Positions 44,624 to 52,594 of a stretch of DNA of 64,000 bases are shown here, piece by piece. The notes under the pieces are model-generated. The model was not told the DNA's origin, did not search any database, and worked only from the letters and a program-made list of their open reading frames with translations. This stretch comes from an uncultured Clostridia bacterium (GTDB lineage: Bacteria; Bacillota; Clostridia; Oscillospirales; Ruminococcaceae): NCBI GenBank assembly GCA_946567425.1, contig CAMNXF010000012.1, forward strand, positions 33,186-97,185, given 5' to 3'. Both the position numbers and the translations under genes were made by a program. Position 1 is the stretch's first letter; every line of letters begins with the position of its first letter.

Positions 44624-44706
44624 GCGCAAAAGCAAAAAAGGTGAAACAGAACGCGAAGCGCGGTAGCAAGCCTTTTTTGCCGCGAAGCAGCGTCGCGTAT
44701 TTGCGC
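44624..44706. repeat. Nested inverted repeat between nfnA and nfnB
   Basis: GCAAAAAAGG (44632-44641) pairs with CCTTTTTTGC (44671-44680). Outside it, GCGCAAA (44624-44630) pairs with TTTGCGC (44700-44706). The loops include GCGAAGC-like mini-hairpins. It could be an mRNA processing or partial-termination element that sets the subunit ratio. Confidence 0.65.
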
Positions 44707-44731
44707 ACTTTAAGATAAGGAGTAAATCGAA

Positions 44732-46120
44732 ATGCCTAATATGAGCTTAAAAAAGAACGAAATGCCCGTTCAAGACGCGAACGTCCGCAATAAAAATTTC
44801 CAAGAGGTAGCCCTAGGCTACACTGAGGAGCAGGCGCTCGACGAGGCGGAGCGCTGCCTTAACTGCAAAAACAAGCCTTGCATAGGCGGCTGCCCCGTGG
44901 CGATAGATATCCCCGCGTTCATCGCGAAGATACGCGAAAAGGACTTTGAGGGCGCGTATCAAGTTATAGCGCAGAGCAGCTCGCTCCCCGCGGTCTGCGG
45001 ACGCGTCTGCCCGCAGGAAACGCAGTGCGAGAGCAAGTGCGTTCGCGGCATAAAGGGCGAGCCTGTTGCGATCGGCAGACTGGAGCGTTTCGTTGCCGAC
45101 TGGCACAACGCTCACTCGACCGAAGCCGCCGCTGTTCCCGCCAAGAACGGTCACAAGTGCGCGATAATCGGCGCGGGACCGTCGGGTCTCACTTGCGCGG
45201 GTGATCTCGCGAAAATGGGCTACGACGTAACGGTATTTGAGGCGCTGCACCTCGCGGGCGGCGTTCTGGTGTACGGCATTCCCGAGTTCCGACTTCCCAA
45301 ATCTATCGTTCAGCATGAGGTCGACAATCTGAAAGCACTCGGCGTCAAGGTCGAGACCAACGTCGTTATCGGACGCACTATTGAAGTCGACGAGTTGTTC
45401 GAGCAGGGCTTTGAGGCGATTTTCATCGGTTCGGGCGCGGGTCTCCCGAGATTTATGAATATCCCCGGCGAAAACCTCAAAGGTGTCTACTCGGCAAATG
45501 AGTTCCTCACCCGCGTAAACCTTATGAAAGCGTACAAGGATGGTTCGGATACGCCTATCAAGAAGAATACATCGGTTGCGGTAGTCGGCGGCGGCAACGT
45601 TGCCATGGACGCGGCGCGCTGCGCTAAGCGTCTCGGCGCGGAAAACGTGTACATAGTTTACCGCCGCGGCGAGGAAGAAATGCCCGCGCGTAACGAGGAG
45701 ATCGAACACGCCAAGGAAGAGGGCATAATCTTCAAAACGCTGAACAATCCCGTTGAGATACTCGGTAACGAGCATAAGTTCGTAACGGGAATTAAGTGCG
45801 TTGAAATGGAGCTCGGCGAGCCCGATGCTTCTGGTCGCCGCAGACCTATCGAGAAGCCGAACAGCGAGTTTACGCTCGACGTTGACTGCGTGGTAATGTC
45901 GATAGGCACATCACCCAATCCGCTTATCCGCAACACCACCAAGGGTCTGGAGACCAACAGGCATGGCTGCTTCATCGCCGACGACAACGGGCAGACCTCG
46001 CGCGAGGGTGTGTTCGCGGGCGGCGACGCGGTAACGGGTGCGGCCACAGTAATTCTCGCAATGGGCGCGGGAAAAACTGCTGCAAAGGCGATGGATGAAT
46101 ATATCAAGAGCAAGACTTAA
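44732..46120 (+). CDS. nfnB: NADPH-dependent flavoprotein subunit NfnB (glutamate synthase small-chain family)
   Basis: This 462-residue protein has an N-terminal Cys-rich [4Fe-4S] region: CLNCKNKPCIGGCPV at about 42-56, CGRVCPQETQCESKC at about 88-102. A Rossmann motif GAGPSGLTCAGDLAKMGYDV (near 146) and a second one VVGGGNVAMDAARCAKRLGA (near 283) bind FAD and NADPH. The C-terminal GVFAGGDAVTGAATVILAMG completes the flavin site. The fold is that of GltD; the adjacent NfnA-like gene and the lack of a GltB partner make NfnB the better name. AAGGAG precedes the start. Confidence 0.9.
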   Translation: MPNMSLKKNEMPVQDANVRNKNFQEVALGYTEEQALDEAERCLNCKNKPCIGGCPVAIDIPAFIAKIREKDFEGAYQVIAQSSSLPAVCGRVCPQETQCESKCVRGIKGEPVAIGRLERFVADWHNAHSTEAAAVPAKNGHKCAIIGAGPSGLTCAGDLAKMGYDVTVFEALHLAGGVLVYGIPEFRLPKSIVQHEVDNLKALGVKVETNVVIGRTIEVDELFEQGFEAIFIGSGAGLPRFMNIPGENLKGVYSANEFLTRVNLMKAYKDGSDTPIKKNTSVAVVGGGNVAMDAARCAKRLGAENVYIVYRRGEEEMPARNEEIEHAKEEGIIFKTLNNPVEILGNEHKFVTGIKCVEMELGEPDASGRRRPIEKPNSEFTLDVDCVVMSIGTSPNPLIRNTTKGLETNRHGCFIADDNGQTSREGVFAGGDAVTGAATVILAMGAGKTAAKAMDEYIKSKT

Positions 46121-46141
46121 TTGCATAAGGGAATATTTTGG

Positions 46142-46174
46142 AAAGGCTGTGCATAGCGCAGCCTTTATTTTTTG
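46142..46174 (+). terminator. Terminator of nfnAB
   Basis: AAAGGCTG pairs with CAGCCTTT across a 9-base loop, followed by ATTTTTTG. Confidence 0.82.
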
Positions 46175-46616
46175 CTTTAAAACACTCCAACGTCAAATGC
46201 ATAAGCGTAAAATAAAGACGAGATCGGCAGCAAAATAGGGAAATGTTTGCTGTATTTGTTACGATTGATGGACAACAGCAAATGACAATGTTGTACCTGT
46301 TAAATTTGTACGCTTTCCGAAATGATGATACCAAAACATCGCTTCTCAAGAAATTCATATATGAAACACGAGCAAGCTCACGTGATTTTTTTCTGCAAAC
46401 TTGTAAAAAAGCGTGATAGAATCCTCAATATAAATTCGGAATACCCTAAGCCCTCCGACATAATTATTGATTTCGATAATTTTTTTTAAGCTATAATTAC
46501 AAACCGACCGTACAGTCGGTTTTGGCTATACCGGATGAGACAGCGGCGATGTTTGGAAATGTGGATGTGCCCGCCGAGTCTTCGCTTCAAACCGGAAACA
46601 CGCCTATTGTCTTTCA
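46175..46616. other. Gene-poor gap with traces of decayed sequence
   Basis: There is no complete gene. A hairpin ACCGAC/GTCGGT stands near 46503. From about 46530 to 46619 a + strand frame reads AIPDETAAMFGNVDVPAESS and a little further to a stop, which looks like the tail of a lost protein. The rest shows nothing I can assign. Confidence 0.4.
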
Positions 46617-47369
46617 TTAGACCTGTTCAATAACCTTGCATCCAAAGAAGAAATATGATATAATAGACAGGGTGATAAAAATGGATAACAAAAAAAAGAA
46701 TAGCAAGGTTGAAAGAAGATGAGTTTCAAGCATTGTTCGGAGTAAAAAAACAGATAGGTAAATCATCTGCTGGACCTGTGTATATGCGCGCAAAAACTTG
46801 ATATAAATATCGAAAAAAGCGGAAATATTTCTGTTCGCTTCCCGCAGTTCTTCGCCAACATAATTATCCTCTAAATCCGATTCCTTAAGCGGTTTCAAAT
46901 CAAATCTGATGAGCCGCAAATAATAATTTTCGCAATCATCTTTTTCTCCGTACTCGTATTCATTTGCAAAATTCTCGTCAACAATGCCGTATGAATAGTC
47001 TGTCGGCTGAAGTCCGTCCTCGAAAAATAAGTCAAAGCTATTCAGAATATCATCAAGCTTAGTGAGGGAAAGTTCCAGAATTTTATCGAACGGCGGCAGC
47101 GAAAAAATGATTTGGTTTATATCCTCAAGCACGCTCATTGCCGAATAAACGTTTTTGTTATATTCGGAAAAATCATAGTAATCCATATACGGCGAAATGG
47201 TCAGACGTCGCTTAAATTCTTTCAGCTTGCCTACAAAATCCGCTTTTAAAACCTTTTTTGCATGACTAACGTTGAGATACGCCGTGAGAATTTCGTTGGC
47301 ATCATACCTGTATTTTTCGTTTATGTAGACGTCATTGCCCCAAAAATAAGCCCTAAAGTTGAACATCAT
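46617..47369 (-). CDS. Hypothetical protein, C-terminus fused to antisense IS sequence
   Basis: This 250-residue reading frame has a first ~195 residues that are soluble, acidic and helical: YRYDANEILTAYLNVSHAKK, then SFDLFFEDGLQPTDYSYG. No family is recognised. The last ~50 residues become abruptly hydrophobic (LLSTLLFFFLLSIFITLSII). That stretch is simply the reverse strand of an insertion-sequence fragment (46620-46790), so the native C-terminus is lost. There is no strong ribosome site. It is probably a truncated gene. Confidence 0.5.
   Translation of the reverse strand: MMFNFRAYFWGNDVYINEKYRYDANEILTAYLNVSHAKKVLKADFVGKLKEFKRRLTISPYMDYYDFSEYNKNVYSAMSVLEDINQIIFSLPPFDKILELSLTKLDDILNSFDLFFEDGLQPTDYSYGIVDENFANEYEYGEKDDCENYYLRLIRFDLKPLKESDLEDNYVGEELREANRNISAFFDIYIKFLRAYTQVQQMIYLSVFLLRTMLETHLLSTLLFFFLLSIFITLSIISYFFFGCKVIEQV
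46620..46790 (+). pseudogene. 5' fragment of an insertion sequence (transposase N-terminus)
   Basis: A promoter-like ATGATATAATAG and an ATG at 46681 lead into MDNKKKNSK. After a one-base shift, ARLKEDEFQALFGVKKQIGK follows, the start typical of IS5/IS4-type transposases of Clostridia. The end AGACCTGTTCAATAACCTTG (46619 on) may be the terminal repeat. Everything after about 46790 is missing. Confidence 0.6.
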
Positions 47370-47483
47370 AACCTACAAAAAAAATATTTTCAAAAATAGA
47401 TAATGAGAAATCGGAAGTAGAGAACTGTATTTAATTATAGCATAACTATTGGAAAATTTCAAAAGGTGTGCTAAAATAAATTA

Positions 47484-47527
47484 GACGGTCAAAGGCAAAG
47501 AGAAAAAATATTTTGCTCTTGACCGTC
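47484..47527. repeat. Inverted repeat before element remnant
   Basis: GACGGTCAA (47484-47492) and TTGACCGTC (47519-47527) with inner AGAG/CTCT, directly ahead of the excisionase remnant. The rest of the gap 47370-47554 is AT-rich and shows no gene. Confidence 0.6.
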
Positions 47528-47554
47528 GTAAAAATTTTATCGGAGGTCAGAAAT

Positions 47555-47758
47555 TTGAAAGAAGCAACATACACAAATTTTGAGGAGCTGCCGCTGTTTT
47601 TGAATGCCTAAACACTTGCAAAACTGCTCGGCGTTTCTGTATCAAGCAGCTATGAACTAATGCACGAGAAGGACTTTCCCGCAATCCGTATTGGTTCAAG
47701 ACTGGTCGTGCCAAAGGAGAAATTACAGCCTTGGATAGACAGTAAAACAAGAAAGTGA
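47555..47758 (+). pseudogene. Excisionase-type HTH gene with internal stop
   Basis: From a TTG start after GGAGG, the frame reads KEATYTNFEELPLFLNA, then TAA (47609-47611), then TLAKLLGVSVSSSYELMHEK and IRIGSRLVVPKEKLQPWID. This is a normal MerR/excisionase-like winged helix apart from the stop. It lies at the left end of the decayed integrase module. Confidence 0.75.
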
Positions 47759-47765
47759 GGTGCAA

Positions 47766-48206
47766 ATGAGGAACAGCAGATACCCAAAACGCGACCCAAT
47801 CAAGGACTATTTCCCTTTGCCAAATGAGATATTCTGTCTCGGACTTTCCTATGGAGAGATAGCGGTCTATTCGTACTTACTCTATCAAGAAAACCGAAAA
47901 AATTATCAGTGCCACCCAAGCTATAAAACCATAGGAGAGGCACTGAAGATGTCAAAGAATACGGTATGCAAATACATTAGGCGGCTTGAGGAAAAGGAAC
48001 TCATAGAAACAGAACCGACCAATGTTTTTACTAAAGACGGTAAAAAACTCAACGGAAATCTGCTCTACACGATACTGCCTATAGAGCAAGCAAAACAGTA
48101 TTTCTATAAGCGGCAACTCGAAAATATTGACCGAATGGTTGCAAAAAACAAGCAGAAAAAACGGATAGATAAACTTGGCTTAAAACCCGATAGGCAAGCG
48201 GTTTGA
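47766..48206 (+). CDS. Helix-turn-helix replication-initiator-like protein
   Basis: This 146-residue protein starts MRNSRYPKRDPIKDYFPLPN. It has a winged-helix (LSYGEIAVYSYLLYQENRKN, YKTIGEALKMSKNTVCKYIR, RLEEKELIETEPT) as found in RepA-N/DnaD-like and 'helix-turn-helix domain' proteins of small integrative elements. The C-terminus is basic and helical. GAGGTG precedes the ATG at 47766. A fragment of a second copy exists at 56267-56404. The gap 48207-48449 after it holds repeat sequence only. Confidence 0.72.
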   Translation: MRNSRYPKRDPIKDYFPLPNEIFCLGLSYGEIAVYSYLLYQENRKNYQCHPSYKTIGEALKMSKNTVCKYIRRLEEKELIETEPTNVFTKDGKKLNGNLLYTILPIEQAKQYFYKRQLENIDRMVAKNKQKKRIDKLGLKPDRQAV

Positions 48207-50330
48207 CGGGCGAGAGGGGTAAAAAAGACAAATATTATTTGAAAGCAGGACAAAGCGAGGGGTCGGCAAGCCGTCCCCTCACGTATCACATCGTACGGCA
48301 GAGCCGACCGTTGGGGGATATTATTGAAAAAAGAAACGCTTAAAAAAGGCGGTCTCTTGAAAAAGGCAAAAAATAAACGAAAAATGAAAAACCGCTGGAC
48401 TTTCGCGAAAAGTTGTGGTATGATGTGTGGTTACAAGGGAGGTGCTGTTATGGCAAAACGAAGACCATCAGGTGATGGAATGGTTCGTAAGCGAGAGGAT
48501 GGAAGATGAGAAGGCAGAATCGTTGTAGGACATAAGAATAATGGCAATCCGATCTATCGTTATGTTCTCACTAAAACACAATCAGAACTCACTCAAAAAA
48601 TGCATGATAAAATTGAAATGTATCGTGACGCTGATTTGTGTGAAGACTGCAATATGCTCTTATCCGAGTGGCTTGATAAGTGGATTAAAAAGTATATAAT
48701 GTGCTCCGTTCGACCGAATACTTTAAGCAGCTATACAATGATGATTAAAAACCAAATTAATCCCTATTTGGGTAACCGTTCGATATCATCATTAACAACA
48801 CAGGAAATTCAAAAATTTTATAATACCATCAAGAAAAATGGTAGAGTAAAATTCGACACAAAGCATGGCAAACAACTTGCCGACAGTATGGTTCGCAAAG
48901 TTCATTTGATGCTGCATGAAGCATTTGATATGGCTGTAAAACACAAGCCGATTATAAGCAATCCTACAAACGGAACAACACTCCCCAAAAACAATTATGC
49001 TCCAAAGCAGGTTTTAAATGATGAGCAGCTTGACAAGTTCATGGAAATCATAAAATCCGATGAAAAGTGGCGCGACTTTTTCTACACGGAAATAACAACA
49101 GGACTTCGCAAGGGCGAGATATGCGGATTGAAGTGGGAAGATTTTGATTGTCAAAACGGCACATTAAAAATACGGCGTAGTATTGGCAGAGATATAGACG
49201 GGAAAATGTTGATTGGAGATACAAAAACAGGCAATGGAGTGCGCGAAATTATATTGCCGCAAAGCACAGCAGATTTATTGCGCAGCCGTAAAAAGAATGC
49301 AGTCAGCGAGTGGATATTTCCAAACCTACGCAAACCTGAAAAACCAATACATCCGCAATGCGCTTATGTTCGATTGAAAGCAAGCGGGATTACCACCAAT
49401 AAGATTTCATGACCTACGACACACATTTTTGACAATGGCACTTGAAAGCGGAATGGATATAAAAACACTCTCAGCTGTGCTTGGTCACACTTCTTCGGAA
49501 ACCACAATTGACATCTACAGTCATATCACTGATACCATGCGGAAACAGGCAGCAGTGAAAATCGACCGCCAAATAAGCGGCACAGAAGCCCAAATTCCGC
49601 AGGCTGACGAACAGATAAGGATAGAAAATTCGAGCTGTACAAGCCCAAAATTTGCAAATCAGGCACAGGGTGCGTGACGATGATAAATGACCACCTATTT
49701 GAGAGAAGATATAGTACCAAAAACGCCTATGGTAAGCGAGAAAGCCATAACATCTATGCCAAGACACGAGAGGAATGTGAGGAAAAAACTTGCTGCTATG
49801 ATATCCCAAGTAAAGGCTGACATTAAAGCTGAGAAAAAAGGTTGAAATCCATTGAAGAACCATAACCAATGTGTTCAAAATTGAGCCGCATAAAACAAAG
49901 AATAAGGCGGAATAAAAATATCCCTTGAAATCACTGGTTAAAGGGGCATTTCGTGTAAGTGGTAAAATAGGTGGTCATCAAGTGTTTTGAGGCTATTTGA
50001 GCCTCAACAAAAGTGCCATAGTTTTGTAGTGTCAAGAGATATTTGCGGAATTCGGTTGTGGGATATGCTCCTGCGAGGTTATGCTCCCGAAGAGTGTTAA
50101 AAATGTCCTATCTGCTGCGAATAGCTTTTTGTAGGGGTTTCCTCTCCATGAAAAATGCTCTTTAGCGGTTTGTGTCCGTTATTTCCGTGTGCTCCAAAGC
50201 TGTCTATGGTCAGATATGTGGTCGTCCGAGGTGTAAATCAGCAAGAAGATGAACATACTCCCATCATTTCTAATGTTATTATAGCAGAAACGAAAGCAAA
50301 AATCAAGTCAAATTTTGAGTCGCCTATAAC
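48080..50330. repeat. Direct repeat copy 1 (integrase module)
   Basis: From the tail of the HTH gene through the integrase and about 650 bp of downstream non-coding sequence, this matches 56267-59700 in the same orientation. Copy 1 lacks about 1.1 kb of the integrase part. Shared downstream landmarks are TTGAGCCGCATAAAACAAAG, TTTCGTGTAAGTGGT and CTATGGTCAGATATGT. Confidence 0.82.
48450..49677 (+). pseudogene. Collapsed tandem tyrosine recombinase gene
   Basis: It starts MAKRRPSGDGMVRKREDGR after GGGAGGTG and meets TGA at 48507-48509, where copy 2 has Trp (TGG). It continues with the body of the first integrase (EITTGLRKGEICGLKWEDFD) up to VRLKA near 49382. It then jumps, with a frameshift, into the end of the second integrase (FHDLRHTFLTMALESGMDI, HTSSETTIDIYSHITDTM). 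The join falls at the homologous Phe-His-x-Leu-Arg-His site, so it arose by recombination between the two neighbouring genes. It is inactive. Confidence 0.85.
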
Positions 50331-50347
50331 AAAAATAGGCATCACTT
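49678..50347. other. Non-coding tail of repeat copy 1
   Basis: The first 190 bp still resemble the integrase C-terminal extension (MINDHLFERRY-type sequence) with frameshifts. The rest is the shared non-coding tail of the repeat. I see no gene. It ends near ATCAAGTCAAATTTTGAG, which is also found at the end of copy 2. Confidence 0.6.
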
Positions 50348-51658
50348 TTATATTTGTATAATTACGTCAACAAAAAATTTGTTCTCGCTATTGTAAACCT
50401 GTGCTGTGCCGTTGTATTTTTCCGCGACCGCGGAAATCGAGATAAGCCCCGTGCCGCGTCCGCTGTGCTTGGTGGAGCGGTAGCCGTTTGAGCCTTTTCG
50501 TACCTTTCCGTCAAAGCTGTTGGTAGAGACAATATAGAGACTGTTCTCGTGGCAAAGCTCCACAGTCAGGCTGAAAAAGCGCTCCTCCTCGGGAAGCGCA
50601 GAGCAGGCGTGAATTGCGTTTTCCATGAGATTTCCGAACAGCGCCGCCATATCCAATTCGGAAACTGTGAGCGGATCGGGCAGCTCTATTTTCCAGTCAG
50701 TCTTGACCCTCGAGGTTTCAGCAAGCTCATGATAATAAGCGAACAGCGCGTTCAACGAAGCGTTCGCGCAATAGCTTATGTTTGACCTCTCCGCAAGGCG
50801 CTGCTCATATTGAGAGAGGTGGGCGCGGACATTGTCAAGGTCACCCTTTTCGGCAAGCACCGACAGCAAATGAACCGACTGCCGAAAATCGTGACGCAGC
50901 CGGCTTGTCTGCCTCATATATTCCTGCAATTCACCGAAACGATGTGCCTGCATTTCAAGAAGCTGAGAGCGTTTTTCCAGCTTGCCGCGCTCTATGATGA
51001 TCATTACTCCGCGGTAAAACAGCACATAGATAGTTATCAGCACAAGCATTGCGCATATTTCAAACGCGGGGAAAAGAAATTTCAGACGACTCTCTCGGAC
51101 AACATCGTAGGATTGAGGCATGGCAAGAAAATTAAAAGCAAGGAAGAACGATGAGAGCACGGACGTAAAATACCATATTTTTGACATACCCGGCTCGTCA
51201 ATCGCCTGCGAAAAAAATTTGCGTGCGGGAAAGATAAACAACACTGTCAGAAGGCAGGACAGCCCGAGTCGGATAAAAGCGGCGTATACGGAGATATGTT
51301 CTGTGTTGTTGCCAAGATGCATATCTGCGATAATTGCGAACTGTGCCGGAAACGTTTGGATCGCGCATACTCCGATATAGACTGCGAGCGAGCGGGAAAG
51401 GTCGAACCTGACTGTAAATCTGTACAAGAAAAAAAAGGCTGTCATTGCGGGCAGCATAACAAGGTTTATATCGGCTGAGAACACAACCGCCACGCTTGCT
51501 GCGGCAAACGCGAGCGGTATTATTACCGCGCAGCATAGCAGTATCGTTTTGGCCATTGAAAATTTCATCTGATTTTTGGTGGGCAGATAGCAGGAGATCG
51601 CCGATGGAATCAGCACAAGAAGCTCTACAAAAAAGCTCAGCCATTCGTTTGTAAACAT
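50348..51658 (-). CDS. GHKL-type sensor histidine kinase (AgrC/VirS-like)
   Basis: This 436-residue kinase has a sensor part with six or so membrane spans (about 1-222). The phosphorylated His256 lies in TSRLRHDFRQ, the N box is FGNLMENAIHAC (near 348), and the G box is SGRGTGLISIS (near 405). This is the HPK10/GHKL type, normally paired with LytTR regulators and often reading peptide signals. Its gene starts 9 bp after the response regulator gene ends. No pheromone precursor gene is visible nearby. Confidence 0.88.
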   Translation of the reverse strand: MFTNEWLSFFVELLVLIPSAISCYLPTKNQMKFSMAKTILLCCAVIIPLAFAAASVAVVFSADINLVMLPAMTAFFFLYRFTVRFDLSRSLAVYIGVCAIQTFPAQFAIIADMHLGNNTEHISVYAAFIRLGLSCLLTVLFIFPARKFFSQAIDEPGMSKIWYFTSVLSSFFLAFNFLAMPQSYDVVRESRLKFLFPAFEICAMLVLITIYVLFYRGVMIIIERGKLEKRSQLLEMQAHRFGELQEYMRQTSRLRHDFRQSVHLLSVLAEKGDLDNVRAHLSQYEQRLAERSNISYCANASLNALFAYYHELAETSRVKTDWKIELPDPLTVSELDMAALFGNLMENAIHACSALPEEERFFSLTVELCHENSLYIVSTNSFDGKVRKGSNGYRSTKHSGRGTGLISISAVAEKYNGTAQVYNSENKFFVDVIIQI

Positions 51659-51666
51659 AAGTCCTC

Positions 51667-52401
51667 CTACCCGCCATATCGCTGACAGCTGCGTATTTTG
51701 TCAAAGTTGTAATTCCGCACCGCCTGCTCAATTTTAAGGCGGTCGCGCACCCGTATCGGATACTGTGTGCCGTTGTCCGTAAGACAGCAACTGTTTTCAA
51801 AACCGACAATATGATCCGCGTTTACGGTGATACCTTTATTGACAGGGATAAAGCGCGGATCGTCCGCACGCTGCATAAACTGTGCCGTAGTCATACGGCA
51901 GCGAAGTTGCTTTCCGTCGGACGTTTCAATGCTTATATAATGCGCATCTGTAACAACGGAAACTATCTCGTCCAACGTCACTCTGACGTTTTTTCTCTCG
52001 CAATATAAGTCGACGTATTTCGTCTGCACGGGAATTATCTTCAGCGCGTCGCTGAGAACGTCCGTGACACGCTGACGTGTAAAAGGTTTCTGAATATACT
52101 CAAACGCGTGACAGGAGAACGCCTCAGACATGTGCTCGCCGCTGGTGGTAAGAAATATCAGCAGACAGTTTCTGTCGTATTCACGAAGTCTTTGTGCCGC
52201 CCGAACGCCATTCATTCCACTCATGTAAACGTCCATAAAGACGACCGAATAAATGTTACTCCCAAGAGTGCCCAGAAAGCTTTCCGCACTTTGGAACGTG
52301 AATATCCCGACTTTTAGTCCGTTTTTTTCGCCGAAATCCCGACAAATTCGCTCCATTTCGTCGAGGTATATTTGTTCGTCATCTATCAACGCTATTTTCA
52401 T
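51667..52401 (-). CDS. LytTR-family response regulator
   Basis: This 244-residue regulator has a receiver domain (about 1-120) with IALIDDEQ acidic residues and phospho-acceptor Asp57 in YSVVFMDVYMSG, plus the FEYIQKPF Lys. The C-terminal LytTR DNA-binding domain is at about 135-235 (DAHYISIETSDGKQLRCRMT, FIPVNKGITVNADHIVGFEN). ATG at 52401 is preferred over a GTG three codons earlier. It is divergent from the surface-protein gene, whose promoter has a fitting LytTR direct repeat. Confidence 0.9.
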   Translation of the reverse strand: MKIALIDDEQIYLDEMERICRDFGEKNGLKVGIFTFQSAESFLGTLGSNIYSVVFMDVYMSGMNGVRAAQRLREYDRNCLLIFLTTSGEHMSEAFSCHAFEYIQKPFTRQRVTDVLSDALKIIPVQTKYVDLYCERKNVRVTLDEIVSVVTDAHYISIETSDGKQLRCRMTTAQFMQRADDPRFIPVNKGITVNADHIVGFENSCCLTDNGTQYPIRVRDRLKIEQAVRNYNFDKIRSCQRYGG

Positions 52402-52479
52402 GACAATCACCCTGTTTTATTATAGCATACTTTTTTATAATTTTCAAATTTATTTTCTGAAAAATTGAGCGTTCGGACT

Positions 52480-52511
52480 GACGTTGTTGCCAGAAATTTG
52501 ACGTTTCTGCC
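52480..52511 (+). promoter_or_regulatory. LytTR binding site candidate
   Basis: GACGTTGTTGCC (52480-52491) and GACGTTTCTGCC (52500-52511) are direct repeats with a 20-bp period, two helical turns, ending 7 bp before a -35 box. LytTR proteins bind paired direct repeats of this spacing upstream of activated promoters. Confidence 0.65.
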
Positions 52512-52518
52512 ACAACGC

Positions 52519-52548
52519 TTGACTTTTACCGCGTGAATCAAGTAATAT
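52519..52548 (+). promoter_or_regulatory. Promoter of surface-protein gene
   Basis: TTGACT (52519-52524), 18 bases, TAATAT (52543-52548); an alternative -10 TATAAT is at 52546-52551. The LytTR repeats stand just upstream. Confidence 0.65.
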
Positions 52549-52594
52549 AATATGGTAGGTTAATTTTGTGCAAATATGCGAAAGGAATTATGTA

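Noticed and set aside
48507..48509. TGA in place of Trp in the integrase, possible stop-codon recoding
   Set aside because: The same gene has a frameshift and chimeric join, the neighbouring excisionase has a TAA stop, and all other genes use TGA as a stop. Decay is the simpler reading.
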